From contig DALH01000056.1 of NCBI GenBank assembly GCA_002499405.1, forward strand, positions 1 through 22,601: a stretch of DNA of 22,601 bases, in the 5' to 3' direction. The notes beneath the pieces are model-generated. The model saw nothing but the letters and a program-made list of their open reading frames with translations, had not been told where the DNA came from and did no database searches. This DNA is from Candidatus Micrarchaeota archaeon UBA95. GTDB lineage: Archaea > Micrarchaeota > Micrarchaeia > Norongarragalinales > Norongarragalinaceae. Positions 13,771 through 19,129 of this stretch are shown one piece after another (the stretch's first letter is position 1; every line of letters starts with the position of its first letter). The position numbers and the translations under genes were made by a program.

Positions 13771-15228
13771 GTGGGAAAGGGCTGGAGGAAACTGGTTGAA
13801 AGAAGCTACCCAGTTTTACTCGTGCACTTCCTGTGCCGGGGAGTGGTGAACGAATACGTTGAAAGGGTTCTGGGTTGCGACCTGGGATGCAAGAAATACT
13901 TGTACTTGGACAAGGAAGTCTTCATGGAGGAAGACAACTTTGAAGCCCTTCAAACAAAGCTAGTTGAAAAAATAGAGGAGAACGGAGTCGGCCTCCTATC
14001 GGAGTTCGCCGAAAAATGGAGGGAAAAAACAGGGGAATTAATTGCCCTTGCCCAAGACGTCAATGAATCCGCAGAAACCAAGACGGACGCGGAACTGGCG
14101 GACCTCTTCAAAAAATTCGCAAACAAGAACTATGAGGCGTCCACCTCCATGTTGCTGCCCTTAGAAATACAGGAATTCCTTGAAAAAAGAATTAGAGGCA
14201 TGCTCGAGTCTAGGGGCGAAGGAAACGTGGAGCAAAAACTGGCAGTTCTAACCGCCCCCGAAAAAGTCGCTGAAAATGCCAGAGAATTCGAAGCCCTCCT
14301 ATGCTTGGCCGCAAAAACAAGAGCGGCGAACTTGAAACTCTATGACTTGAACCAGGAAACCCTTGATTCAATTGACGGGCACATACGAGGATTCGGCTGG
14401 ATCAACGCCGGGGGTTTTGAAGGAAACCCATGGACAAGAAAGCAAATCATTGAAAGGATGAGGGCGTTGAAAAACGACCCGCAAAAAGCCTTGGAAGAAA
14501 TGCGAGAAGGGAAGCGGGCCAACAAGGAGGAAGCCGAAAAACTAATGAAGAAACTCGGGTTAAACTACGAAGAGGAAACCATAATCAAAATTACCAAGGA
14601 ATACCTTTTCATCAAGACCATGCGAATGAACGCATTCATGAAGGCGAATTTCATTGCGCGTCCCTTCCTCTCGGAGATTGCGAGTAGGACGCACATCGGC
14701 TTCTTCGACCTGGTTTACCTGACCCCTGAAGAAATAACTGATTACCTGGAAAAAAGGACGGAGCCCGACAAAAAAAAGCTGGAGGAAAGAAAACGCGGCT
14801 ACGGCGTTTTAATCCTGGAAAACGAAGCCCGCACATTTGAAGGGAGGGACCTGCAAAACTTCAAAAAACAATTCCTTGTTGAGGAAGGTTCGAGACAAGT
14901 GCAGGAATTGAAGGGAAAAACCGCGTTCAAAGGAGTGAAAAAAGGCATTGTAAAAATCGTGAAAGGCATATCCGACCTGGCGAAGGTCCGGCAAGGCGAC
15001 GTAATGGTGACGCCGATGACCGAACCCAAATTCGTTCCGGCCATGGAACGGGCGGCGGCATTCGTCACGGACGAGGGTGGAATCCTCTGCCACGCCGCAA
15101 TAGTTGCACGTGAAATGAGCAAGCCCTGCGTTACCGCAACCAAAAACGCTACGAAGGTATTGAAGGACGGCGATTTGGTGGAAGTGGACGCAAACAACGG
15201 CGTGGTAAGAATCCTTGAACGGGCTTGA
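13771..15228 (+). CDS. PEP-utilising mobile (swivelling His) domain protein, PEP-synthase/RPH-like
   Basis: In this 485-residue protein the last 90 or so residues form the PEP-utilising phosphohistidine domain, with EGGILCHAAIVAREMSKPCV and probable phospho-His at H441. The first 380 residues are helical and resemble the linker part of PEP-synthase/rifampicin-phosphotransferase-like proteins (IKTMRMNAFMKANFIARPFL, DLVYLTPEEITDYLEK). No ATP-grasp kinase domain and no PEP TIM barrel is present, so it is not a complete PEP synthase. Similar two-part proteins occur in CPR bacteria and DPANN. Arginine is mostly AGA/AGG here, while neighbouring genes prefer CGC, which suggests foreign origin. The GTG start is leaderless. 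Confidence 0.75.
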   Translation: MGKGWRKLVERSYPVLLVHFLCRGVVNEYVERVLGCDLGCKKYLYLDKEVFMEEDNFEALQTKLVEKIEENGVGLLSEFAEKWREKTGELIALAQDVNESAETKTDAELADLFKKFANKNYEASTSMLLPLEIQEFLEKRIRGMLESRGEGNVEQKLAVLTAPEKVAENAREFEALLCLAAKTRAANLKLYDLNQETLDSIDGHIRGFGWINAGGFEGNPWTRKQIIERMRALKNDPQKALEEMREGKRANKEEAEKLMKKLGLNYEEETIIKITKEYLFIKTMRMNAFMKANFIARPFLSEIASRTHIGFFDLVYLTPEEITDYLEKRTEPDKKKLEERKRGYGVLILENEARTFEGRDLQNFKKQFLVEEGSRQVQELKGKTAFKGVKKGIVKIVKGISDLAKVRQGDVMVTPMTEPKFVPAMERAAAFVTDEGGILCHAAIVAREMSKPCVTATKNATKVLKDGDLVEVDANNGVVRILERA

Positions 15229-15240
15229 ACCGCAAGACAA

Positions 15241-15349
15241 AACGTTTTAGTATCACTCCCGCGCTAACAACGGTGCGGAACGTGCAGGAATAGCAAATGC
15301 CCATCTTTTTCTTTCAAAAAAGAAAAAGCTAGGCGCACCAAAAAGAAAC
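15241..15349 (+). pseudogene. Decayed tandem copy of the tRNA-Leu gene (promoter, 5' end and intron 2 kept)
   Basis: Positions 15241-15297 match 15347-15403 with 6 differences in 57 nt, covering the upstream region and tRNA positions 1 to about 14. The copy then jumps over 87 nt of tRNA and continues as a second match to 15491-15540, the T-loop intron. The break falls at a 2-nt AA microhomology, exactly where intron 2 begins. The acceptor reads GCAGGAA and no 3' half is present, so it cannot make a tRNA. The intron hairpin is still perfectly paired although its sequence differs (CTTTTTCTTT with AAAGAAAAAG). Confidence 0.75.
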
Positions 15350-15350
15350 G

Positions 15351-15359
15351 TTTTAGTAT
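15351..15359 (+). promoter_or_regulatory. Probable TATA box of tRNA-Leu (also present in the upstream copy at 15245-15253)
   Basis: TTTTAGTAT is centred 35 nt before tRNA position 1, which would give a short 5' leader for RNase P. It is identical in the decayed copy, so that copy may still be transcribed. Confidence 0.4.
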
Positions 15360-15429
15360 CACTCACACACTAACAACGATGCGGAACGTGCAGGGGTAGC
15401 AAAGCCTGGTCAAATGCGATGGACTCAAG

Positions 15430-15459
15430 GTCTCCGGGTTGAGCAACCCGCGATGTGTT
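15430..15459 (+). other. tRNA-Leu intron 1, canonical position 37/38, 30 nt
   Basis: Hand-folded BHB: outer helix ATGGA/TCCAT, 3' bulge TT^A, central helix CTCA/TGTG (three of four pairs, one T-T mismatch), 5' bulge AG^G. The inner part starts with TC/GA and then CGGGTT-GAGC-AACCCG, a 6-bp hairpin. Both cuts fall after the second bulge nucleotide, as the archaeal endonuclease requires. Confidence 0.85.
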
Positions 15460-15490
15460 ATCCATTCCGCTAGCGGTTCGAGGGTTCGAA

Positions 15491-15551
15491 TGCCCATCTT
15501 TTCTTTTGTAAAAGAAAAGCTAGGCGCACCAAAAGAAAACTCGGCTGAGAA
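15491..15551 (+). other. tRNA-Leu intron 2, T-loop position 59/60, 61 nt
   Basis: Hand-folded BHB: outer helix is the T-stem GAGGG/CCCTC, 3' bulge AA^T (15550-15552), central helix TTCG/TGAG (four pairs, two wobble), 5' bulge AA^T (15489-15491), inner helix GCC/GGC (15492-15494 with 15543-15545). Inside is a perfect 10-bp hairpin CTTTTCTTTT-GT-AAAAGAAAAG (15498-15519) and the block GCTAGGCGCACC. Removing it restores the loop TTCGAAT. Confidence 0.85.
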
Positions 15552-15565
15552 TCCCTCCCCCTGCA

Positions 15566-15629
15566 TCCATTTTATGCTAGCTGAAGCTAGGCGATGAATT
15601 TTAAGCGGCGTTCTAAAATTTGCAGCGCT
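15566..15629. other. Gap between tRNA-Leu and csp
   Basis: It holds a TTTT run at 15570-15573 that could end the tRNA transcript, a short hairpin CTAGC-TGAA-GCTAG, and AATTTTA/TAAAATT (15597-15620), which could fold at the 3' end of the csp mRNA. No gene is visible. Confidence 0.4.
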
Positions 15630-15821
15630 TTAAAGTTTCTTCAAGGTCTTCGCGCGCGGGCCGCGCTCGCCGGATTCAACCTCGTATTCCACGGAGTCGC
15701 CGGGCGTGAGAGCCGCGCCGCCTTCAATCGCGGACTTGTGCACGTAGACGTCCTTGCCGTCGTCGCCCGTGACGAACCCGAAACCGCGCTCGGAATTAAA
15801 CATCTTTACTTTCCCTTTCAT
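15630..15821 (-). CDS. csp: Cold-shock domain protein (CspA-like)
   Basis: This 63-residue single cold-shock domain has MKGKVKMFNSERGFGFVTGD with RNP1 (RGFGFV), then DVYVHKSAI with RNP2 (VYVHKS). It is a beta-barrel that binds single-stranded RNA or DNA and acts as an RNA chaperone. Csp proteins are common in bacteria and patchy in archaea, so transfer from bacteria is plausible. Its ATG is preceded, 5 nt away, by AGGTGAT, an excellent match to the archaeal anti-Shine-Dalgarno. The start overlaps the stop of a 30-codon reading frame. The nearest promoter-like box is about 110 nt upstream of the start, implying a leader of about 90 nt. Confidence 0.95.
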   Translation of the reverse strand: MKGKVKMFNSERGFGFVTGDDGKDVYVHKSAIEGGAALTPGDSVEYEVESGERGPRAKTLKKL

Positions 15822-15910
15822 CCTATATCACCTTCTTGGCGTTTTGCTTTTGAATGCAGACTCAACACTATTTGCCCTACGGCAAGACCGAGCAGCATCA
15901 ATAAGTTCAT
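15818..15910 (-). CDS. Possible 30-residue leader peptide upstream of csp
   Basis: The ATG at 15910 opens a 30-codon frame with one hydrophobic helix (MNLLMLLGLAVGQIVLSL) and a basic-acidic tail (HSKAKRQEGDIG). Its stop overlaps the csp start as ATGA. A CTTTTATTC box on the minus strand is centred about 25 nt before this ATG, right for a leaderless start. It may be a real small membrane protein, a regulatory upstream reading frame, or simply the open 5' leader of csp; the sequence does not decide. Confidence 0.4.
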   Translation of the reverse strand: MNLLMLLGLAVGQIVLSLHSKAKRQEGDIG

Positions 15911-15929
15911 ACGATTTTTAGCGGTCACA

Positions 15930-15938
15930 GAATAAAAG
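15930..15938 (-). promoter_or_regulatory. Probable TATA box for the csp transcript
   Basis: CTTTTATTC on the minus strand is the best box upstream of csp. A start about 25 nt downstream coincides with the ATG at 15910 and leaves csp a leader of about 90 nt. Confidence 0.4.
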
Positions 15939-15955
15939 CGTTCGCAGCGGACGGC

Positions 15956-16270
15956 GTGGCAGTCACCGGCACGGAGACGACCGATACAAGCGTGACTATT
16001 ACTTACACGCAGCCCGTGACGGACGACCCCGAAGACGTTTACGCGACCTGGGCATACCTCTTCAGCACCGCCCTGGAAAGCGCGCCCAACCCCGACCAAA
16101 TAGAGACTCTGATTATCATCTGCAACTTTGAGGACGGCGAGAAGGTGAGGGTTTCCAGCGACCCGCAAACCGTCAAGAAATTCTTGGACGGCGAAATTGA
16201 CGCGTGGGAATTCCTTTACAAACTTGACATGGAACCGCTGACCAAGGGCCCCCTGATATGGGAGGGCTGA
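15956..16270 (+). CDS. Acidic hypothetical protein
   Basis: This 104-residue acidic protein is not recognised. It has a Thr-rich beta start (MAVTGTETTDTSVTITYTQP), then a helical and strand core (EDVYATWAYLFSTALE, DQIETLIIICNF, GEKVRVSSDPQTVKKFLDGE, AWEFLYKLDM). No signal or membrane segment is visible. GTG 15956 is the only start in the open frame that keeps the N-terminus; no Met precedes the core. A GATTTTTA box about 40 nt upstream could serve it. The divergent arrangement with csp and the natural amino-acid composition argue that it is real, while its antisense frame (a longer reading frame on the other strand) looks like a shadow. Confidence 0.65.
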   Translation: MAVTGTETTDTSVTITYTQPVTDDPEDVYATWAYLFSTALESAPNPDQIETLIIICNFEDGEKVRVSSDPQTVKKFLDGEIDAWEFLYKLDMEPLTKGPLIWEG

Positions 16271-16276
16271 AAACCA

Positions 16277-16284
16277 TTTTAATA
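16277..16284 (+). promoter_or_regulatory. TATA box of the SdpI-like gene
   Basis: TTTTAATA is centred 24-25 nt before the ATG at 16305, which fits a leaderless transcript covering the SdpI-like and lipocalin-like genes. Confidence 0.55.
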
Positions 16285-16304
16285 ACCGCCGCATAAATGC
16301 ATTC

Positions 16305-16937
16305 ATGCGCAAGGTAACGCTCTTCGTCGTCGCTGTCGCCGCAGTCATGCTCGCGGCCGGCTTGTTCTTCGCCCCGCAGTTGCCGGAGCAAATGCCGTCG
16401 CACTGGAACGCGGCCGGGCAGGTGGACGGCTATATGCCAAAGGACTGGCACGTTTACGGGTTCCCAATTGCAACGCTCTTGCTTGGCTTGCTCCTGGTCT
16501 ACTTACCCGAAATAGACCCACTCAAGAAGAACGTGAAAAAATTCCGCGAGGAATACGACTTGTTCACCGCGTTCTTCGCGGCGTTTCTGGCATTCCTTTA
16601 CGGGGTAACCCTGGCGTGGGGCCTCGGATACGAATTCCCAATGAACCTCGCCGTGCTCCCTGCAATCGCCGGGCTGTTATACGTGTCAGCCGAGTTAATG
16701 GAGAAAAGCCAGCGCAACTGGTTCATCGGCGTGAAAACCCCGTGGACGCTTAGCAGCGACCGCGTGTGGAGGAAGACGCACGATTTGGCGGCGAAAATGT
16801 TCAAGGGTTTTGCCTTCGCGTTCCTCGCCTTGTTGTTTTACCCGCAGGCAATGCTCGCCGTAATGCTCGTCCTCCTCAGCGGCATCGCAATCATAATCGT
16901 TTACTCTTACCTGGCGTACAAAGAAGAACAAAAATGA
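16305..16937 (+). CDS. SdpI/DUF1648-family membrane protein
   Basis: This 210-residue protein has about six hydrophobic helices. The family marker is the segment after helix 1, LPEQMPSHWNAAGQVDGYMP (DUF1648, P-x-H-W/F-N-x-x-G-x-x-D). The second marker is RNWFIGVKTPWTLSSDRVW, typical of SdpI, followed by KTHDLAAKMF. In Bacillus, SdpI protects the cell from the toxic peptide SdpC and controls a repressor. In most genomes the role is unknown. No SdpC-like toxin or repressor gene is adjacent here. Its stop overlaps the next start (ATGA), so it is probably translated together with the lipocalin-like protein. Confidence 0.88.
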   Translation: MRKVTLFVVAVAAVMLAAGLFFAPQLPEQMPSHWNAAGQVDGYMPKDWHVYGFPIATLLLGLLLVYLPEIDPLKKNVKKFREEYDLFTAFFAAFLAFLYGVTLAWGLGYEFPMNLAVLPAIAGLLYVSAELMEKSQRNWFIGVKTPWTLSSDRVWRKTHDLAAKMFKGFAFAFLALLFYPQAMLAVMLVLLSGIAIIIVYSYLAYKEEQK

Positions 16938-17908
16938 AATTGCCGCAATTAAAACAGGTTAAAGCGTACGGGCGCAAACAAGGGTTGCGCGCCAAAAAAG
17001 CAATTAAACGCTTTGAATCGTTGGCGCGCTTGTTGAAGAAACGAGATTACAAGAAAGTGGACGAATTCTTTTTCTCGCGCGAAGAACTCCCGTTCTCCGG
17101 CAAGGAGTATTGGTTCATGAACTTCGTTTCAAACAAAGGCGACAAAACCCAGTTGGTGCTCACGTTTGGAAGGTCTGAGTTGCCGATGAGCATTAATGAA
17201 CGCGTTGATTTGAATGGAAGTGTAGCCGCGGTTGGCTGGCTGTACAACGGAAAAAAGAAGGTGCTCTGGGATAAAGCGATGAAATTAACGCAGGAAAAAA
17301 GGGGGTTGAAAACCAAAGAATTCTCTTTTACCGGGTCCTACCCGGCATATGAACTGCAAATAGGGAAAAACACGTTGTTGAAGATGAAAAAAAGGCGGAA
17401 GGGCGCCGGCTACGAGATAACCAACACGTTCGTCAGGTCTCTCGGCGTGGGTTTAATCAACCTCTACGTCGACGTCAGCGGCGTGCTCGACGGTAAAAGG
17501 TTTACCGGCTCGGGATACGTGCAAAAAGTCGCGGCAATAACCCCTTTCATTCCGTGGAGATGGGTTCGCATCTCCTTTCAAAACGGGGCCATACTCGATT
17601 TTTTTGCTCCCCGCATCCCGGTAGCAGAACGCGAGTTCATGTCTTCCGCAACTTTTTTCGACGGCAAAAAAAAGCATGCGTTGAAGAATACGACGCTCAA
17701 AAAACTGGCTGGTGACCGGTGGTTGTTGAGCGGGGACGGGTTCGCCGCGTATTTGCGTTCGTATGCTTTCAAGCCGTTCGTGTTGCGCGGCGTGGGAGAA
17801 TTCCATTACGACGAGTACTTCGTGGAATGCCTCGACTTCCATTACAAGAACAAAGAATTCGGGAAGGGAATCGGAATCGTTGAAGACGCTTACGGACTAA
17901 TCGTTTAG
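16934..17908 (+). CDS. Lipocalin-like (AttH/CrtC-like) beta-barrel protein
   Basis: I start this gene at ATG 16934, which overlaps the SdpI stop and gives 324 residues; the frame upstream runs through SdpI and is not used. The N-terminus is very basic (KQVKAYGRKQGLRAKKAIKR). The middle is rich in beta strands, and GKRFTGSGYVQKVAAITPFI then PWRWVRISFQNGAILDFFAP resembles the G-x-G-Y...W-x-W motif of AttH/CrtC-type two-barrel lipocalins. Those bind or modify lipids and carotenoids. No signal peptide is visible. The coupling to SdpI suggests a membrane-linked job. The fold call is tentative. Confidence 0.65.
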   Translation: MKLPQLKQVKAYGRKQGLRAKKAIKRFESLARLLKKRDYKKVDEFFFSREELPFSGKEYWFMNFVSNKGDKTQLVLTFGRSELPMSINERVDLNGSVAAVGWLYNGKKKVLWDKAMKLTQEKRGLKTKEFSFTGSYPAYELQIGKNTLLKMKKRRKGAGYEITNTFVRSLGVGLINLYVDVSGVLDGKRFTGSGYVQKVAAITPFIPWRWVRISFQNGAILDFFAPRIPVAEREFMSSATFFDGKKKHALKNTTLKKLAGDRWLLSGDGFAAYLRSYAFKPFVLRGVGEFHYDEYFVECLDFHYKNKEFGKGIGIVEDAYGLIV

Positions 17909-19081
17909 TGCTTCCAGGCCCGGCAGTTTCCTGCCCGCAAGGAATTCCAGCATCGCGCCGCCCGAAGTAGAGACGTAGCCGAAGCGTGACGCGCGAACCC
18001 CCAACTTTTTCAATGCCGTGCCCGTGTCCCCGCCGCCAACCACGGTAAAGCCCTTGCACGAGGCAACTGCCTTGAAGAGTTGTTGCGTGCCCGCCTCAAA
18101 GCACGGCTTTTCATACATTCCCGCGGGCCCCTTCACGAAAACCGTTGCCGAATCACGGATTATTTTCTTGAACCCCTTGATCGTGCGCGAGCCCACGTCG
18201 AAAACGGGTTTGCCCACCTTGGGAACCTGCTCCAAGTCCAGCTCCACGCGGAACCCGTCCTTGTCCTCAAAAGCGAAGTCCTCGGGCAAAACTATTTTCT
18301 CGCCGTATTCCTCCAACAACTTCTTGAACCTCGGCAGGTGCTGCGTGAAACCCTTTTCTTCCAGGAACCCCTTCTTCGCGCCCAGGTCCACACCCTTCGC
18401 GAGAAGGAAGAGTTCGCCTGCCACCCCCGAACAAAGCACGCGGTCCACGGTGCCGCCGGGTAGAGACGTTTCAAGCAGGGAAAGCACTTCCTCCATTTTC
18501 GCGCCGCCCAAGCAGTAGGTCACGGGCCGCTCCGGCATCTTGAGTTTAGACAATGCTTCAAACTCCTTGGCCAAGGCGCGCCCCGCAAAACATGGCAGGA
18601 CGCCTGAAAAGCCGACTACCGAGGTGTGCGGCCGGTGCGCGACCGAGAAGGCGTCCAGCACGAACGCGTCCGCCACGCCGGATAATTGTTTAACCATCAA
18701 GGTTTCGGGGGAACCAAGGTCTTCTTCGGCGTAAAAACGCGTGTTTTCCAGCAGGAAGATTTTCCCGTTAGTCATCTTCGCTATCTTGGACAGGACGCGC
18801 TCCGAAAAGAGTTCGTCAAAAAATTTGACTTTGCGTTTGGCGCTCTTGCCGAAAACCTTGGCGTGGCCCTTCAAGGAAGCAAAATCCTTCTTGCCTGGGC
18901 GCCCCTGGTGCGCCAGCAAAACCACTTTCGCGCCCTTGGACGACAACTCGCGCACGGTTTCGGCGTGCACTTCAAAACGCGGCCCCCCAACTACTTTGCC
19001 TCCTTCAATTGAGGAGTTCAAGTCCACCCTGACGAGGAGCGTCTTCCCCTTGACGTCGCCCAGTTCGTCCAAACCATTCAT
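17897..19081 (-). CDS. pgk: Phosphoglycerate kinase
   Basis: This 394-residue glycolytic/gluconeogenic enzyme transfers phosphate between 1,3-bisphosphoglycerate and ADP. It has the N-domain signature LLVRVDLNSSIEGGKVVGGP, AHQGRPGKKDF, and ENTRFYAEED. In the C-domain are VFVKGPAGMYE and the nucleotide-binding VVGGGDTGTAL, then GYVSTSGGAMLEFLAGRKLP at the end. All key regions are present. The frame is open upstream, but ATG 19081 gives the normal N-terminus and lies 25-26 nt from the TATA box at 19103-19110. The 3' end overlaps the convergent lipocalin-like gene by 12 nt. Confidence 0.97.
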   Translation of the reverse strand: MNGLDELGDVKGKTLLVRVDLNSSIEGGKVVGGPRFEVHAETVRELSSKGAKVVLLAHQGRPGKKDFASLKGHAKVFGKSAKRKVKFFDELFSERVLSKIAKMTNGKIFLLENTRFYAEEDLGSPETLMVKQLSGVADAFVLDAFSVAHRPHTSVVGFSGVLPCFAGRALAKEFEALSKLKMPERPVTYCLGGAKMEEVLSLLETSLPGGTVDRVLCSGVAGELFLLAKGVDLGAKKGFLEEKGFTQHLPRFKKLLEEYGEKIVLPEDFAFEDKDGFRVELDLEQVPKVGKPVFDVGSRTIKGFKKIIRDSATVFVKGPAGMYEKPCFEAGTQQLFKAVASCKGFTVVGGGDTGTALKKLGVRASRFGYVSTSGGAMLEFLAGRKLPGLEALND

Positions 19082-19102
19082 GAAGACAACAAGCGAAAAC
19101 GG

Positions 19103-19110
19103 ATTAAAAT
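19103..19110. promoter_or_regulatory. Shared bidirectional TATA box of pgk and the P-type ATPase
   Basis: ATTAAAAT rightward, ATTTTAAT leftward. The centre is 25.5 nt from the pgk ATG and 23.5 nt from the ATPase GTG at 19130, so one box can position both leaderless transcripts. It also argues against starts inside the box (19109 and 19114). Confidence 0.6.
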
Positions 19111-19129
19111 GCATTCCCCTAATGCGTGC

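Larger units (their letters stand above)
15347..15540 (+). repeat. Downstream unit of the tandem duplication (intact tRNA-Leu region)
   Basis: This unit begins AACGTTTTAGTATCACTC like the upstream one at 15241 and follows it directly, a period of 106 nt between unit starts. The shared sequence ends in the A-rich run near 15531-15540, just before the 3' part of intron 2. The duplication therefore covered promoter, tRNA body and most of intron 2, but not the tRNA 3' end. Confidence 0.75.
15390..15565 (+). tRNA. tRNA-Leu (CAA) with two introns (37/38 and 59/60)
   Basis: The exons are 15390-15429, 15460-15490 and 15552-15565, together 85 nt. Acceptor is GCAGGGG/CCCCTGC with discriminator A. The D-arm is GCA/TGC with AAGCCTGGTCAAA, and the anticodon stem ATGGA/TCCAT has loop CTCAAG+A (anticodon CAA). 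The variable arm is CCGC-TA-GCGG and the T-arm is GAGGG-TTCGAA+T-CCCTC. The long variable arm and D-loop are typical of tRNA-Leu. All stems pair perfectly only after both insertions are removed, and each insertion is bounded by a bulge-helix-bulge fold. CCA is not encoded. Confidence 0.92.

Noticed and set aside
13771..15228. Complete PEP synthase
   Set aside because: No ATP-grasp domain and no TIM barrel with the catalytic Cys; only the swivelling His domain is present.
15241..15540. Possible short CRISPR-like or IS-related repeat
   Set aside because: Only two units, of unequal length, both explained by tRNA-Leu promoter, body and intron; no spacers, no inverted ends, no transposase.
15818..16348. 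176-codon open frame on the minus strand
   Set aside because: Mostly antisense to the acidic protein at 15956 and running over the csp leader; only its last 30 codons (from 15910) have a promoter-consistent start.
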